From: Chrysogorgia sp. JL179-B06
Lineage: Eukaryota > Cnidaria > Anthozoa > Scleralcyonacea > Chrysogorgiidae
Length of the DNA: 64,000 bases
NCBI GenBank assembly: GCA_035772405.1
Contig: JAYKKM010000147.1
Span: 1,123,501-1,187,500, forward strand
Direction of reading: 5' to 3'
Under the pieces are notes generated by a model. The model saw only the letters and a program-made list of their open reading frames with translations, was not told the origin of the DNA and did no database searches. Numbering within the stretch: the stretch's first letter is position 1; every line of letters starts with the position of its first letter. The position numbers were made by a program, and so were the translations under genes. This document shows positions 55,904 through 64,000 of this stretch, piece after piece.

Positions 55904-56521
55904 ATGGTTTTTACATTCAAAATGTTTTTTATATTATTTGTCTTTTGTGTTCCTTGTAATCTTAGTAATCCCTGTAATCTTAGTAATCCCTGTAATATTA
56001 GTAATCCTTGTAATCTTAGTAATCTCTGTAATCTTAGTAATCTCTGTAAACTTAGTAATCCCTGTAATATTAGTAATCGCTGTAATCTTAGTAATCTCTG
56101 TAATCTTAGTACTCCCTGTAATATTAGTAATCCCTGTAATCTTAGTAATTCCTGTAATCTTAGTAATCCCTGTAATATTGGTAATCCTTGTAATCTTAGT
56201 AATCTCTGTAATCTTAGTAATCTCTGTAAACTTAGTAATCCCTGTAATATTAGTAATCCCTGTAATCTTAGTAATCTCTGCAATTTTAGTAATCCCTGTA
56301 ATATTAGTAATCCCTGTAATCTTAGTAATTCCTGTAATCTTAGTAATCCCTGTAATATTGGTAATCCCTGTAATCTTAGTAATCCCTGTAATATTAGTAA
56401 TCCCTGTAATATTAGTAATCCGTGTAATATTAGTAATCCCTGTAATATTAGTAATCCCTGTAATCTTAGTAATCCTTGTAATCTTAGTAATTTTCTTGTA
56501 AAAAAAACAAACCATTGGTGA
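55904..56521 (+). other. ORF A start fused to minisatellite (205-codon frame, probably artefact)
   Basis: ATG 55904 opens MVFTFKMFFILFVFC, a hydrophobic signal-like start identical in type to ORF A of the inverted copy. The frame then runs into the 18-bp array as Cys-Asn-Leu-Ser-Asn-Pro repeats and ends NFLVKKTNH. Here a 2-nt difference (TTTTGTGTTCC against TTTTGTTCC) puts the array in its open frame. In the block starting at 57376 the same start stops at once (LFVFCS-Leu-stop). So the repeat 'protein' is not conserved between copies. Confidence 0.4.
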
Positions 56522-56745
56522 GTAGAGGTTATTCTAAATATAAAGTAAAAGTTGAGGTTATTAATTATGATGATACATTATTTGGTGGAAAAACTATATT
56601 AACTGGTGTTGATGAAGATGCAACCAAATTAGTTGGAAAACTGTTCAATTAATAGAGAAGGCTAGCGGTTTTGTTTTAGTTAAACAAAATATAAAAAAGA
56701 AAGTTTTTACATTCAAAAAGTTTTTTATATTATTTGTCTTTTGTT
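56510..56745 (+). pseudogene. ORF cassette, copy 2, frameshifted
   Basis: Same sequence as copy 1 but with one A lost in GGAAAAACTG (GGAAAACTG), giving an early stop. The Lys-rich end of ORF B and the ATG of ORF A are deleted. Confidence 0.8.
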
Positions 56746-57132
56746 CCTTGTAATCTTAGTAATCTCTGTAATCTTAGTAATCTCTGTAAACTTAGTAATC
56801 CTTGTAATCTTAGTAATCCCTGTAATCTTAGTAATCTCTGTAATCTTAGTAATCCCTGTAATATTAGTAATCCCTGTAATCTTAGTAATCCCTGTAATCT
56901 TAGTAATCCCTGTAATATTAGTAATCCTTGTAATCTTAGTAATCTCTGTAATCTTAGTAATCTCTGTAAACTTAGTAATCCCTGTAATATTAGTAATCCC
57001 TGTAATATTAGTAATCCGTGTAATATTAGTAATCCCTGTAATATTAGTAATCCCTGTAATCTTAGTAATCCGTGTAATCCTAGTAATCCCTGTAATCTTA
57101 GTAATCCTTGTAATCTTAGTAATGTTCTTGTA

Positions 57133-57418
57133 AAAAAAAAAAACCATTAGTGAGTAGAGGTTATTTTAAATATAAAGTAAAAGTTGAGGTTATTAATTAT
57201 GATGATACATTATTTGGTGGAAAAACTATATTAACTGGTGTTGATGAAGATGCAACCAAATTAGTTGGAAAAACTGTTCAATTAATCAGAGAAGGCTAGC
57301 GGTTTTGTTTTAGTTAAACAAACTATAAAAAAGAAAGAATTGAAGAAAACCTTTAAACACCGTTATTAAATAAAAATGGATTTTACATTCAAAATTGTTT
57401 TCATATTATTTGTCTTTT
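57133..57418 (+). pseudogene. ORF cassette, copy 3, frameshifted
   Basis: ORF B is broken by an extra C in CAATTAATCAGAGAAGG. ORF A start is MDFTFKIVFILFVFCS, stopped by the array. It shares the extra C with copy 4, so copies 3 and 4 descend from one duplicated block. Confidence 0.8.
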
Positions 57419-57715
57419 GTTCCTTGTAATCTTAGTAATCCCTGTAATCTTAGTAATCCTTGTAATCTTAGTAATCTCTGTAATCTTAGTAATCTCTGTA
57501 TTTCTTAGTAATCCCTGCAATATTAGTAATCCCTGTAATCTTAGTAATCCCTGCAATATTAGTAATCCCTGTAATCTTAGTAATCTCTGTAATCTTAGTA
57601 ATCCATGTAATATTAGTAATCTCTGTAATATTAGTAATCCGTGTAATCTTAGTAATCCGTGTAATCTTAGTAATCTCTGTAATCTTAGTAATTCTTGTAA
57701 TCTTAGTAATTTTCT

Positions 57716-58012
57716 TGTAAAAAAAACAAACCATTAGTGAGTAGAGGTTATTTTAAATATAAAGTAAAAGTTGAGGTTATTAATTATGATGATACATTAT
57801 TTGGTGGAAAAACTATATTAACTGGTGTTGATGAAGATGCAACCAAATTAGTTGGAAAAACTGTTCAATTAATCAGAGAAGGCTAGCGGTTTTGTTTTAG
57901 TTAAACAAACTATAAAAAAGAAAGAATTGAAAAAACCTTTAAACACCGTTATTAAATAAAAATGGATTTTACATTCAAAATTGTTTTCATATTATTTGTC
58001 TTTTGTTCCTTG
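57716..58012 (+). pseudogene. ORF cassette, copy 4, frameshifted
   Basis: Carries the same extra C and the same ORF A start as copy 3, plus a shortened A run before AACCTTTAAACACC. Confidence 0.8.
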
Positions 58013-58632
58013 TAATCTTAGTAATCCCTGTAATCTTAGTAATCATTGTAATCTTAGTAATCTCTGTAATCTTAGTAATCTCTGTAATCTTAGTAATCCC
58101 TGCAATATTAGTAATCCCTGTAATCTTAGTAATCTCTGTAATCTTAGTAATCCATGTAATATTAGTAATCTCTGTAATATTAGTAATCCGTGTAATCTTA
58201 GTAATCCGTGTAATCTTAGTAATCTCTGTAATCTTAGTAATTCTTGTAATCTTAGTAATCCCTGTAATATTAGTAATCCTTGTAATCTTAGTAATCTCTG
58301 TAATCTTATTTATCCCTGTAATCTTAGTAATCCCTGTGATCTTAGTAATCCCTGTAATCTTAGTAATCTCTGTAATCTTAGTAATCCCTGTAATATGAGT
58401 AATCCCTGTAATCTTAGTAATCTCTGTAATCTTAGTAAGCCCTGTAATATTAGTAATCCCTGTAATCTTAGTAATCCCTGTAATCTTAGTAATCCCTGTA
58501 ATATTAGTAATCCCTGTAATATTAGTAATCCGTGTAATATTAGTAATCCCTGTAATATTAGTAATCCCTGTAATATTAGTAATCCGTGTAATATTAGTAA
58601 TCCCTGTAATCTTAGTAATCCTTGTAATCTTA

Positions 58633-58779
58633 AAAACAACGTGCTTAATAATATTTCCGGTGTGGAGTCTCCCAACACAAACAAAACAAGCAAACGTAAA
58701 CAAACCCCGCACATGCGCAGAAGGGACTGTAACCCACCTTTAATCGTAAAAGAACCAATTCTTTTATAACTTTTTTTTC
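58633..58779. other. Junction sequence between array and ORF C
   Basis: The array stops inside a unit and is followed by less AT-rich sequence (CCCCGCACATGCGCAGAAGG). Nothing recognised. Confidence 0.5.
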
Positions 58780-58971
58780 TTATTTTTTATTTAACAAGGG
58801 TATATTATATTCGTTAAACTTAATTTTTACATATAGTAAGTCATCAATCTCGATAAATTTTCCAAAAAAATTAATATAATTGATATCTTCATTATAGGGG
58901 ATATCCATCGTATAAAATTGCGATTTAAATAAATCGAACACTATTATTTTAACTGTTGTTTTATTGCTCAT
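58780..58971 (-). CDS. ORF C, unknown protein of the AT-rich cassette
   Basis: Minus-strand ATG at 58971, 63 codons, TAA at 58782-58780. The product begins MSNKTTVKIIVFDLFKSQFY, then MDIPYNEDINYINFFGKFIE, IDDLLYVKIKFNEYN and a Lys end. It is AT-rich, acidic-basic mixed and likely beta-rich; no signal or membrane segment. It starts 15 nt after the stop of ORF A on the same strand. Family not recognised. No second copy in the window. Confidence 0.5.
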   Translation of the reverse strand: MSNKTTVKIIVFDLFKSQFYTMDIPYNEDINYINFFGKFIEIDDLLYVKIKFNEYNIPLLNKK

Positions 58972-58986
58972 AAAACTAAAATCATA

Positions 58987-59151
58987 TTAAGTGCCGTTGA
59001 TGTATATATAATTCAGCAATTCCAACGTATACCGCATCAACCATTTTACGTTACAACTTTTGATATTTATTGAATCTTCATAAATTCTTGTAAATGAAGC
59101 CAACAAACAAAAGACAAATAATATTAAAAAAATTTTGAATGTAAAAACCAT
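58987..59151 (-). CDS. ORF A, small signal-peptide or membrane protein (uninterrupted copy)
   Basis: ATG 59151, 54 codons, TAA 58989-58987. It starts MVFTFKIFLILFVFCLLASF, a strong hydrophobic segment that reads as a signal peptide or anchor, then TRIYEDSINIKSCNVKWLMR and LNYIYINGT. In the left-arm copies the identical start is cut after LFVFC by the minisatellite, so this is the only complete ORF A. It lies 5 nt after ORF B and 15 nt before ORF C. Function unknown; secretion or membrane insertion is inferred from the N-terminus. Confidence 0.5.
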   Translation of the reverse strand: MVFTFKIFLILFVFCLLASFTRIYEDSINIKSCNVKWLMRYTLELLNYIYINGT

Positions 59152-59156
59152 TTTTT

Positions 59157-59276
59157 TTAATAACGGTGTTTAAAATTTTTTTTCAATTCTTTCTTTTTTA
59201 TATTTTGTTTGACTAAAACAAAACCGCTAGCCTTCTCTATTAATTGAACAGTTTTTCCAACTAATTTGGTTGCATC
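59157..59276 (-). pseudogene. ORF B, 5'-truncated copy at the inverted centre
   Basis: The last 39 codons of ORF B (DATKLVGKTVQLIEKASGFV to the Lys-rich end) are intact. The N-terminal half is replaced by the inverted array, which joins at ATGATGCAACC. Confidence 0.8.
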
Positions 59277-59643
59277 ATTACAAGGATTACTAAGATTACA
59301 GGGATTACTAATATTACAGGGATTACTAATATTACAGGGATTACTAATATTACAGGGATTACTAAGATTACAGGGATTACTAATATTACACGGATTACTA
59401 ATATTACAGGGATTACTAATATTACAGGGATTACTAATATTACACGGATTACTAATATTACAGGGATTACTAGTATTACAGGGATTACTAAGATTACAGG
59501 GATTACTAAGATTACAGGGATTACTAATATTACAGGGATTACTAAGATTACAGAGATTACTAAGATTACAGAGATTACTAAGATTACAAGGATTACTAAG
59601 ATTACAGGGATTACTAAGATTACAGGGATTACTAAGATTACAG

Positions 59644-59738
59644 GAACAAAAGATAAATAATATGAAAACTTTTTTTAAACAAAACCGCTAGCCTTCTCTA
59701 TTAATTGAACAGTTTTTCAAACTAATTTGGTTGCATCA
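59644..59738 (-). pseudogene. Truncated ORF cassette in right arm
   Basis: Contains the ACCAAATTAG..ACTGTTCAATTAATAGAG part of ORF B in minus orientation and the TTTTCATATTATTTATCTTT part of ORF A, with the middle deleted. Confidence 0.75.
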
Positions 59739-61508
59739 TTACAAGGATTACTAAGATTACAGGGATTACTAATATTACACGGATTACTAATATTACAGGG
59801 ATTACTAATATTACAGGGATTACTAAGATTACATGGATTACTAATATTACACGGATTACTAATATTACAGGGATTACTAATATTACAGGGATTACTAATA
59901 TTACACGGATTACTAATATTACAGGGATTACTAGTATTACAGGGATTACTAAGATTACAGGGATTACTAAGATTACAGGGATTACTAATATTACAGGGAT
60001 TACTAAGATTACAGATATTACTAAGATTACAGGGATTACTCATATTACAGGCATTACTAAGATTACAGAGATTACTAAGATTACAGGGATTACTAAGATC
60101 ACAGGGATTACTAAGATTACAGAGATTACTAAGATTACACGGATTACTAAGATTACACGGATTACTAATATTACAGAGATTACTAATATTACAGGGATTA
60201 CTAAGATTACAGAGATTACTAAGATTACAGGGATTACTAAGATTACAGAGATTACTAAGTTTACAGAGATTACTAATATTACAGAGATTACTAAGATTAC
60301 ACGGATTACTAATATTACAGGGATTACTAAGATTACAGGGATTACTAAGATTATAGGGATTACTAAGATTACAAGGATTACTAAGATTACAAGGATTATT
60401 AAGATTACAGGGATTACTAATATTACAGGGATTACTAAGATTACAATTAATTACTAAGATTACAGGGATTACTAAGATTACAGAGATTACTAAGATTACA
60501 ACGATTACTAAGTACAGAGATTACTAAGATTACAGGGATTACTAAGATTACAGAGATTACTAATATTACAGGGATTACTAAGATTACAGGGATTACTAAG
60601 ATTACAAGGATTACTAAGATTACAAGGATTATTAAGATTACAGGGATTACTAATATTACAGGGATTACTAAGATTACAAGGATTACTAAGATTACAGAGA
60701 TTACTAAGATTACAGAGATTACTAAGATTACAACGATTACTAAGATTACAGAGATTACTAAGATTACAAGAATTACTAAGATTACAAGGATTACTAAGAT
60801 TACAGGGTTTACTAAGATTATAGGGATTACTAAGATTACAGAGATTACTAAAATTACAAGGATTACTAAGATTACAGGGTTTACTAAGATTATAGGGATT
60901 ACTAAGATTACAGAGATTACTAAGATTACAAGAATTACTAAGATTACAGAGATTACTAATATTACAGGGTTTACTAAGATTACAGAGATAACTGAGATTA
61001 TAGGGATTACTAAGATCACAGGGTTTACTAAGATTACAGGGATTACTAAGATTACAGGGATTACTAAGATTACAGGGATTACTAAGATTACAAGGATTAC
61101 TAAGATTACAGGGATTACAGAGATTACTAAGATTACAGAGATTACTAAGATTACAAGGATTACTAAGATTACAGGGATTAGTAAGATTACAGGGATTACT
61201 AAGATTACAAGGATTACTAAGATTACAGAGATTACCAAGATTACAGAGTTCCTAGGATTACAGGGATTACAGGGATTACAGAGATTACTAAGATTACAGG
61301 GATTACTAAGATTACAAGGATTACTAAGATTACAGGGATTACCAAGATTACAGGGATTACTAAGATTACAGGGATTACTAAGATTACAGAGTTCCTAGGA
61401 TTACAGGGATTACTAAGATTACAGAGATTACTAAAATTACAAGGATTACTAAGATTACAGGGATTAGTAAGATTACAGGGATTACTAAGATTACAAGGAT
61501 TACTAAGA

Positions 61509-61927
61509 TAATACCATGATGACCTCGGGTTCTTTTGTTCTCGCCGGGTGGTTTAATCACGATATTCCCGGCTTTAGCGGGGAGATCTCTAAATCTCCCG
61601 GCAAAGCCGGGCAGATTTCTAATTTCTCCCTGATTAAAATTCATGAGCCAAAATTCAAAGACACGACAAAGAGTTTTGTTAATACGTTTTACACAACAAA
61701 CAAAATAATTACACTACAATGTTAATGACAGTAAGATAAAGTGTTAATTACTCGACTTATTAATATTCACTTTTCACTAAACATTTCACACAATTATATT
61801 AATTTCCCTACAATGGAAAATCGTTGAATACATCACTGATCATGCATTGTATTACACAATACTCCTACTATCAATTAGTTTTGTACAATGAAAACACTAA
61901 GTTTCACCTCGGTCATCATGGTATTAC
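61509..61927. mobile_element. MITE inserted in the minisatellite
   Basis: AATACCATGATGACC at the left and GGTCATCATGGTATT at the right are inverted terminal repeats. Inner GC-rich arms CCCGGCTTTAGCGGGGAG and CTCCCGGCAAAGCCGGG pair. No ORF of note. Confidence 0.7.
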
Positions 61928-61930
61928 AAA

Positions 61931-62107
61931 CTAATACAATGGTTTTTAAGAATATAGTGATCAAATCTCCCGCAAAACCGCGGAATGTTTGTGAAAGTCC
62001 CTCGGGACGCCTTCGGGCTTCGCCCTCATGCTTTCCCTCGGGACTTTCACAAACATTCCTCGGTTTGCGGGAGATTTAATCACTATATTCTTAAAAACCA
62101 TTGTATT
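61931..62107. mobile_element. 177-bp near-perfect palindrome in the minisatellite
   Basis: Arms from TAATACAATGGTTTTTAAGA to its reverse complement ending CATTGTATTA, through GGAATGTTTGTGAAAGTCCC and its complement, meet at a short CTTCGGGCTTCGCCC loop. It follows the MITE at 61509-61927 with almost no gap. Confidence 0.85.
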
Positions 62108-62880
62108 ACTTATAATTACAGAGATTACCAAGATTACAGAGTTCCTAGGATTACAGGGATTACAGAGATTACTAAGATTACAGGGATTACTAAGATTACA
62201 AGGATTACTAAGATTACAGGGATTACCAAGATTACAGAGTTCCTAGGATTACAGGGATTACTAAGATTACAGAGATTACTAAAATTACAAGGATTACTAA
62301 GATTATAGGGTTTACTAAGATTATAGGGATTACTAAGATTACAGAGATTACTAAGATTACAAGAATTACTAAGATTACAGAGATTACTAATATTACAGGG
62401 TTTACTAAGATTACAGAGATAACTAAGATTATAGGGATTACTAAGATCACAGGGTTTACTAAGATTACAGGGATTACTAAGATTACAGGGATTACTAAGA
62501 TTACAGGGATTACTAAGATTACAAGGATTACTAAGATTACAGGGATTACAGAGATTACTAAGATTACAGAGATTACTAAGATTACAAGGATTACTAAGAT
62601 TACAGGGATTAGTAAGATTACAGGGATTACTAAGATTACAAGGATTACTAAGATTACAGAGATTACCAAGATTACAGAGTTCCTAGGATTACAGGGATTA
62701 CAGAGATTACTAAGATTACAGGGATTACTAAGATTACAAGGATTACAAGGATTACTAAAATTACAGGGATTACCAAGATTACAGGGATTACTAAGATTAC
62801 AGGGATTACTAAGATTACAAGGATTACTAAGATTACAGGGATTACCAAGATTACAGAGTTCCTAGGATTACAGGGATTAT

Positions 62881-64000
62881 TGTGGAGTTTTGTGTATTAC
62901 TGGTGTATATTATAATAAAGCATTTAATTTGGTGCTAGCGTAACACGAAGGTTCAAGGGGAATCGAGGTGGGGGTTTAGGAAGACACTTAAGGCGGGGGG
63001 TTAGGGTTAGAAAACTCATTAGGCAGGGGGTTAGGGTTAGGATCTAAGTTGTTTTGGGGTTAGCGGTTATTTTAATGGTTAAGTGACAAAATTCTTACAA
63101 TTATATACATTAACTGGATAACATCAAGGGAATCGAGGTGACTGCTGTCCAACAAAATTTCATGCTCATCCTCGATCATCGCCCCCCTATTTGCTCGTCA
63201 ATGCTAGAATATAGTCAATATACACTGAAACCTCTATATGTATCCAAACATGACGTACTTAAGGAGTGAATGTGTCGAATAAAAGTTGTGTAAGATTGCG
63301 GACTCAGGTGATTCCGGTTTATAACTTTATTGCCAGACCTGTGGACTTATCTTTGATTTTCTAATATAAGTTTATTCTAACGTCTGTTCATGGATAACAA
63401 CAACGATGGTCCAAAAAACAAAACACCAACCATCGTATCTCAGACCGCAAGCTACGGTAAGAAATTCAATTTGTTTGGTTCGAGTATAATAAATACCCTT
63501 CATTCGCCGAAATTTTATAGTTGTATACGACGTCATTATTGTCATATCAATTGTTAATTAGTATTATATATTAGTATTTATAAATTCATGTCATATTCCT
63601 TTTATGATCATGCTATACTGTATAATGTATTATGCAATATTATGCCTGAACTATAAATTGTTCAATCATAGTGCTAGTTTTGTAATAATAATAATAATAA
63701 TGAAAGACGTATTAGGAGCATTATACAATAGTCTCAATGCTCTTACAACAATATACCACGTGACCAGTCAATTTAAACTCGATTTCACCACTGTGACGGG
63801 GTATAATAGTGAATTTGCCTCTATGGAGGGGAATTCGACTCAAGTATCACGCGCAAAACCAAATACCATGCGTGAAACAAAATACCACGCGTGAAACAAA
63901 ATACCATGCACAAAAACCAAATAACACGCGTAAACCAAGATGAGCCTGTAAACAATGGAGGATCAACAAGACGTTTCAATATAGCATTCAAGATTGTATA
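62881..64000. other. No gene recognised; G-rich TTAGGG-like words
   Basis: GGGGGTTAGGGTTAG occurs at about 62995 and 63026, with related words to 63065. A 63-codon stretch near 63650-63890 is open but unconvincing. The end (63836-63930) has a loose repeat of AAAATACCATGC/CACGCGTAAAAC words. Confidence 0.45.
63684..63752 (+). repeat. TAA-linked repeat copy
   Basis: (TAA)n followed by AAAGACGTATTAGGAGCATT and CTCAATGCTCTTACAA. The same sequence, diverged, follows the 3' end of the R4-like LINE at about 22400-22345 on the minus strand. Confidence 0.65.

Larger units (their letters stand above)
55126..58632 (+). repeat. 18-bp minisatellite, left arm, five blocks
   Basis: Unit TGTAATCTTAGTAATCCC with variants at TCT (CTT/ATT) and CCC (CTC, CCG, CTT). 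Blocks: about 55126-55655, 55949-56495, 56746-57123, 57420-57710 and 58012-58632. The blocks are separated by the AT-rich ORF cassette. Four of six frames are open (Cys-Asn-Leu-Ser-Asn-Pro, Val-Ile-Leu-Val-Ile-Pro, and two on minus), so the long frames here are not evidence of genes. Confidence 0.97.
59277..62880 (-). repeat. 18-bp minisatellite, right arm (inverted)
   Basis: The same unit as the left arm, now as GGGATTACTAAGATTACA on the plus strand: blocks 59277-59643, 59739-61508 and 62118-62880. From about 61240 a longer pattern appears, marked by GATTACAGAGTTCCTAGGAT at about 61233, 61382, 62132, 62236, 62671 and 62853. Interrupted by a truncated cassette (59644-59738) and two MITE-like palindromes (61509-62107). 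Confidence 0.97.

Noticed and set aside
55111..62669. Open frames of 80-263 codons coding hexapeptide repeats on both strands
   Set aside because: The 18-bp unit is open in four of six frames; frames differ between blocks and are not conserved.
55126..62880. CRISPR-like regular repeats
   Set aside because: Units are contiguous 18-mers without unique spacers, in a eukaryotic genome; a minisatellite explains them.
62990..63065. Chromosome-end telomere array
   Set aside because: Only a few TTAGGG words separated by other sequence; too short and interrupted.

Overview
The window is eukaryotic and metazoan, most likely cnidarian (anthozoan-like). It is AT-rich, and its few host-type genes are split into exons with recognisable GT-AG junctions. 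The repeat fraction is a typical invertebrate mixture: several non-LTR retrotransposon lineages, BEL/Pao, Penelope-like elements, pogo/Tigger transposase, many foldback MITEs and tRNA-derived SINEs. A secreted apple + EGF + fibrinogen-like gene and a reverse transcriptase family that I know as abundant in corals and Hydra both point to Cnidaria. The species is inferred, not proven.

Layout. 0-5 kb: unremarkable DNA, then two exons of a secreted EGF/fibrinogen-like gene carrying two frame slips. 5.35-6.83 kb: a large palindromic element flanked by a 10-bp target duplication, next to a tRNA-like sequence. 8.9-12.4 kb: relics of LINE and BEL/Pao elements. 15.2-26.6 kb: four minus-strand exons of an ankyrin protein of the IkB/Bcl-3/NF-kB C-terminal type, whose introns are filled with LINEs, MITEs, a SINE and microsatellites. 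27.7-34.9 kb: more LINE, BEL/Pao and pogo remains. 35.4-37.3 kb: a 2-kb element with terminal inverted repeats that carries a zinc-finger/Myb-SANT gene. 39.5-40.1 kb: one probable internal exon of an unknown basic, Ser-rich protein. 41.9-43.4 kb: the end of a Penelope-like element. 44.2-48.2 kb: a 4-kb satellite of a 10-bp G-rich unit, followed by a LINE endonuclease fragment and a short inverted piece of the same satellite. 50.5-54.9 kb: two copies of a cnidarian-type reverse transcriptase element, one split by a MITE, plus a CR1-like LINE tail. 55.1-62.9 kb: about 7.5 kb of 18-bp minisatellite in two opposed arms.

The most unusual part is the 55-63 kb block. Inside the minisatellite lies a repeated, very AT-rich cassette of small ORFs packed almost without gaps, in the order ORF B, 5 nt, ORF A, 15 nt, ORF C. 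It occurs four times in the left arm, where ORF A is interrupted by the array, and once in the opposite orientation at the centre, where ORF A and ORF C are uninterrupted. I recognise none of the three products. Compact same-strand packing is not typical of an animal gene and suggests a captured virus-like, plasmid-like or other selfish element that was later amplified with the minisatellite.

Little of the window is coding. Most long open frames here come from tandem repeats. The frame slips in the two host genes lie at A or T homopolymers, so consensus error is as likely as true pseudogenisation.
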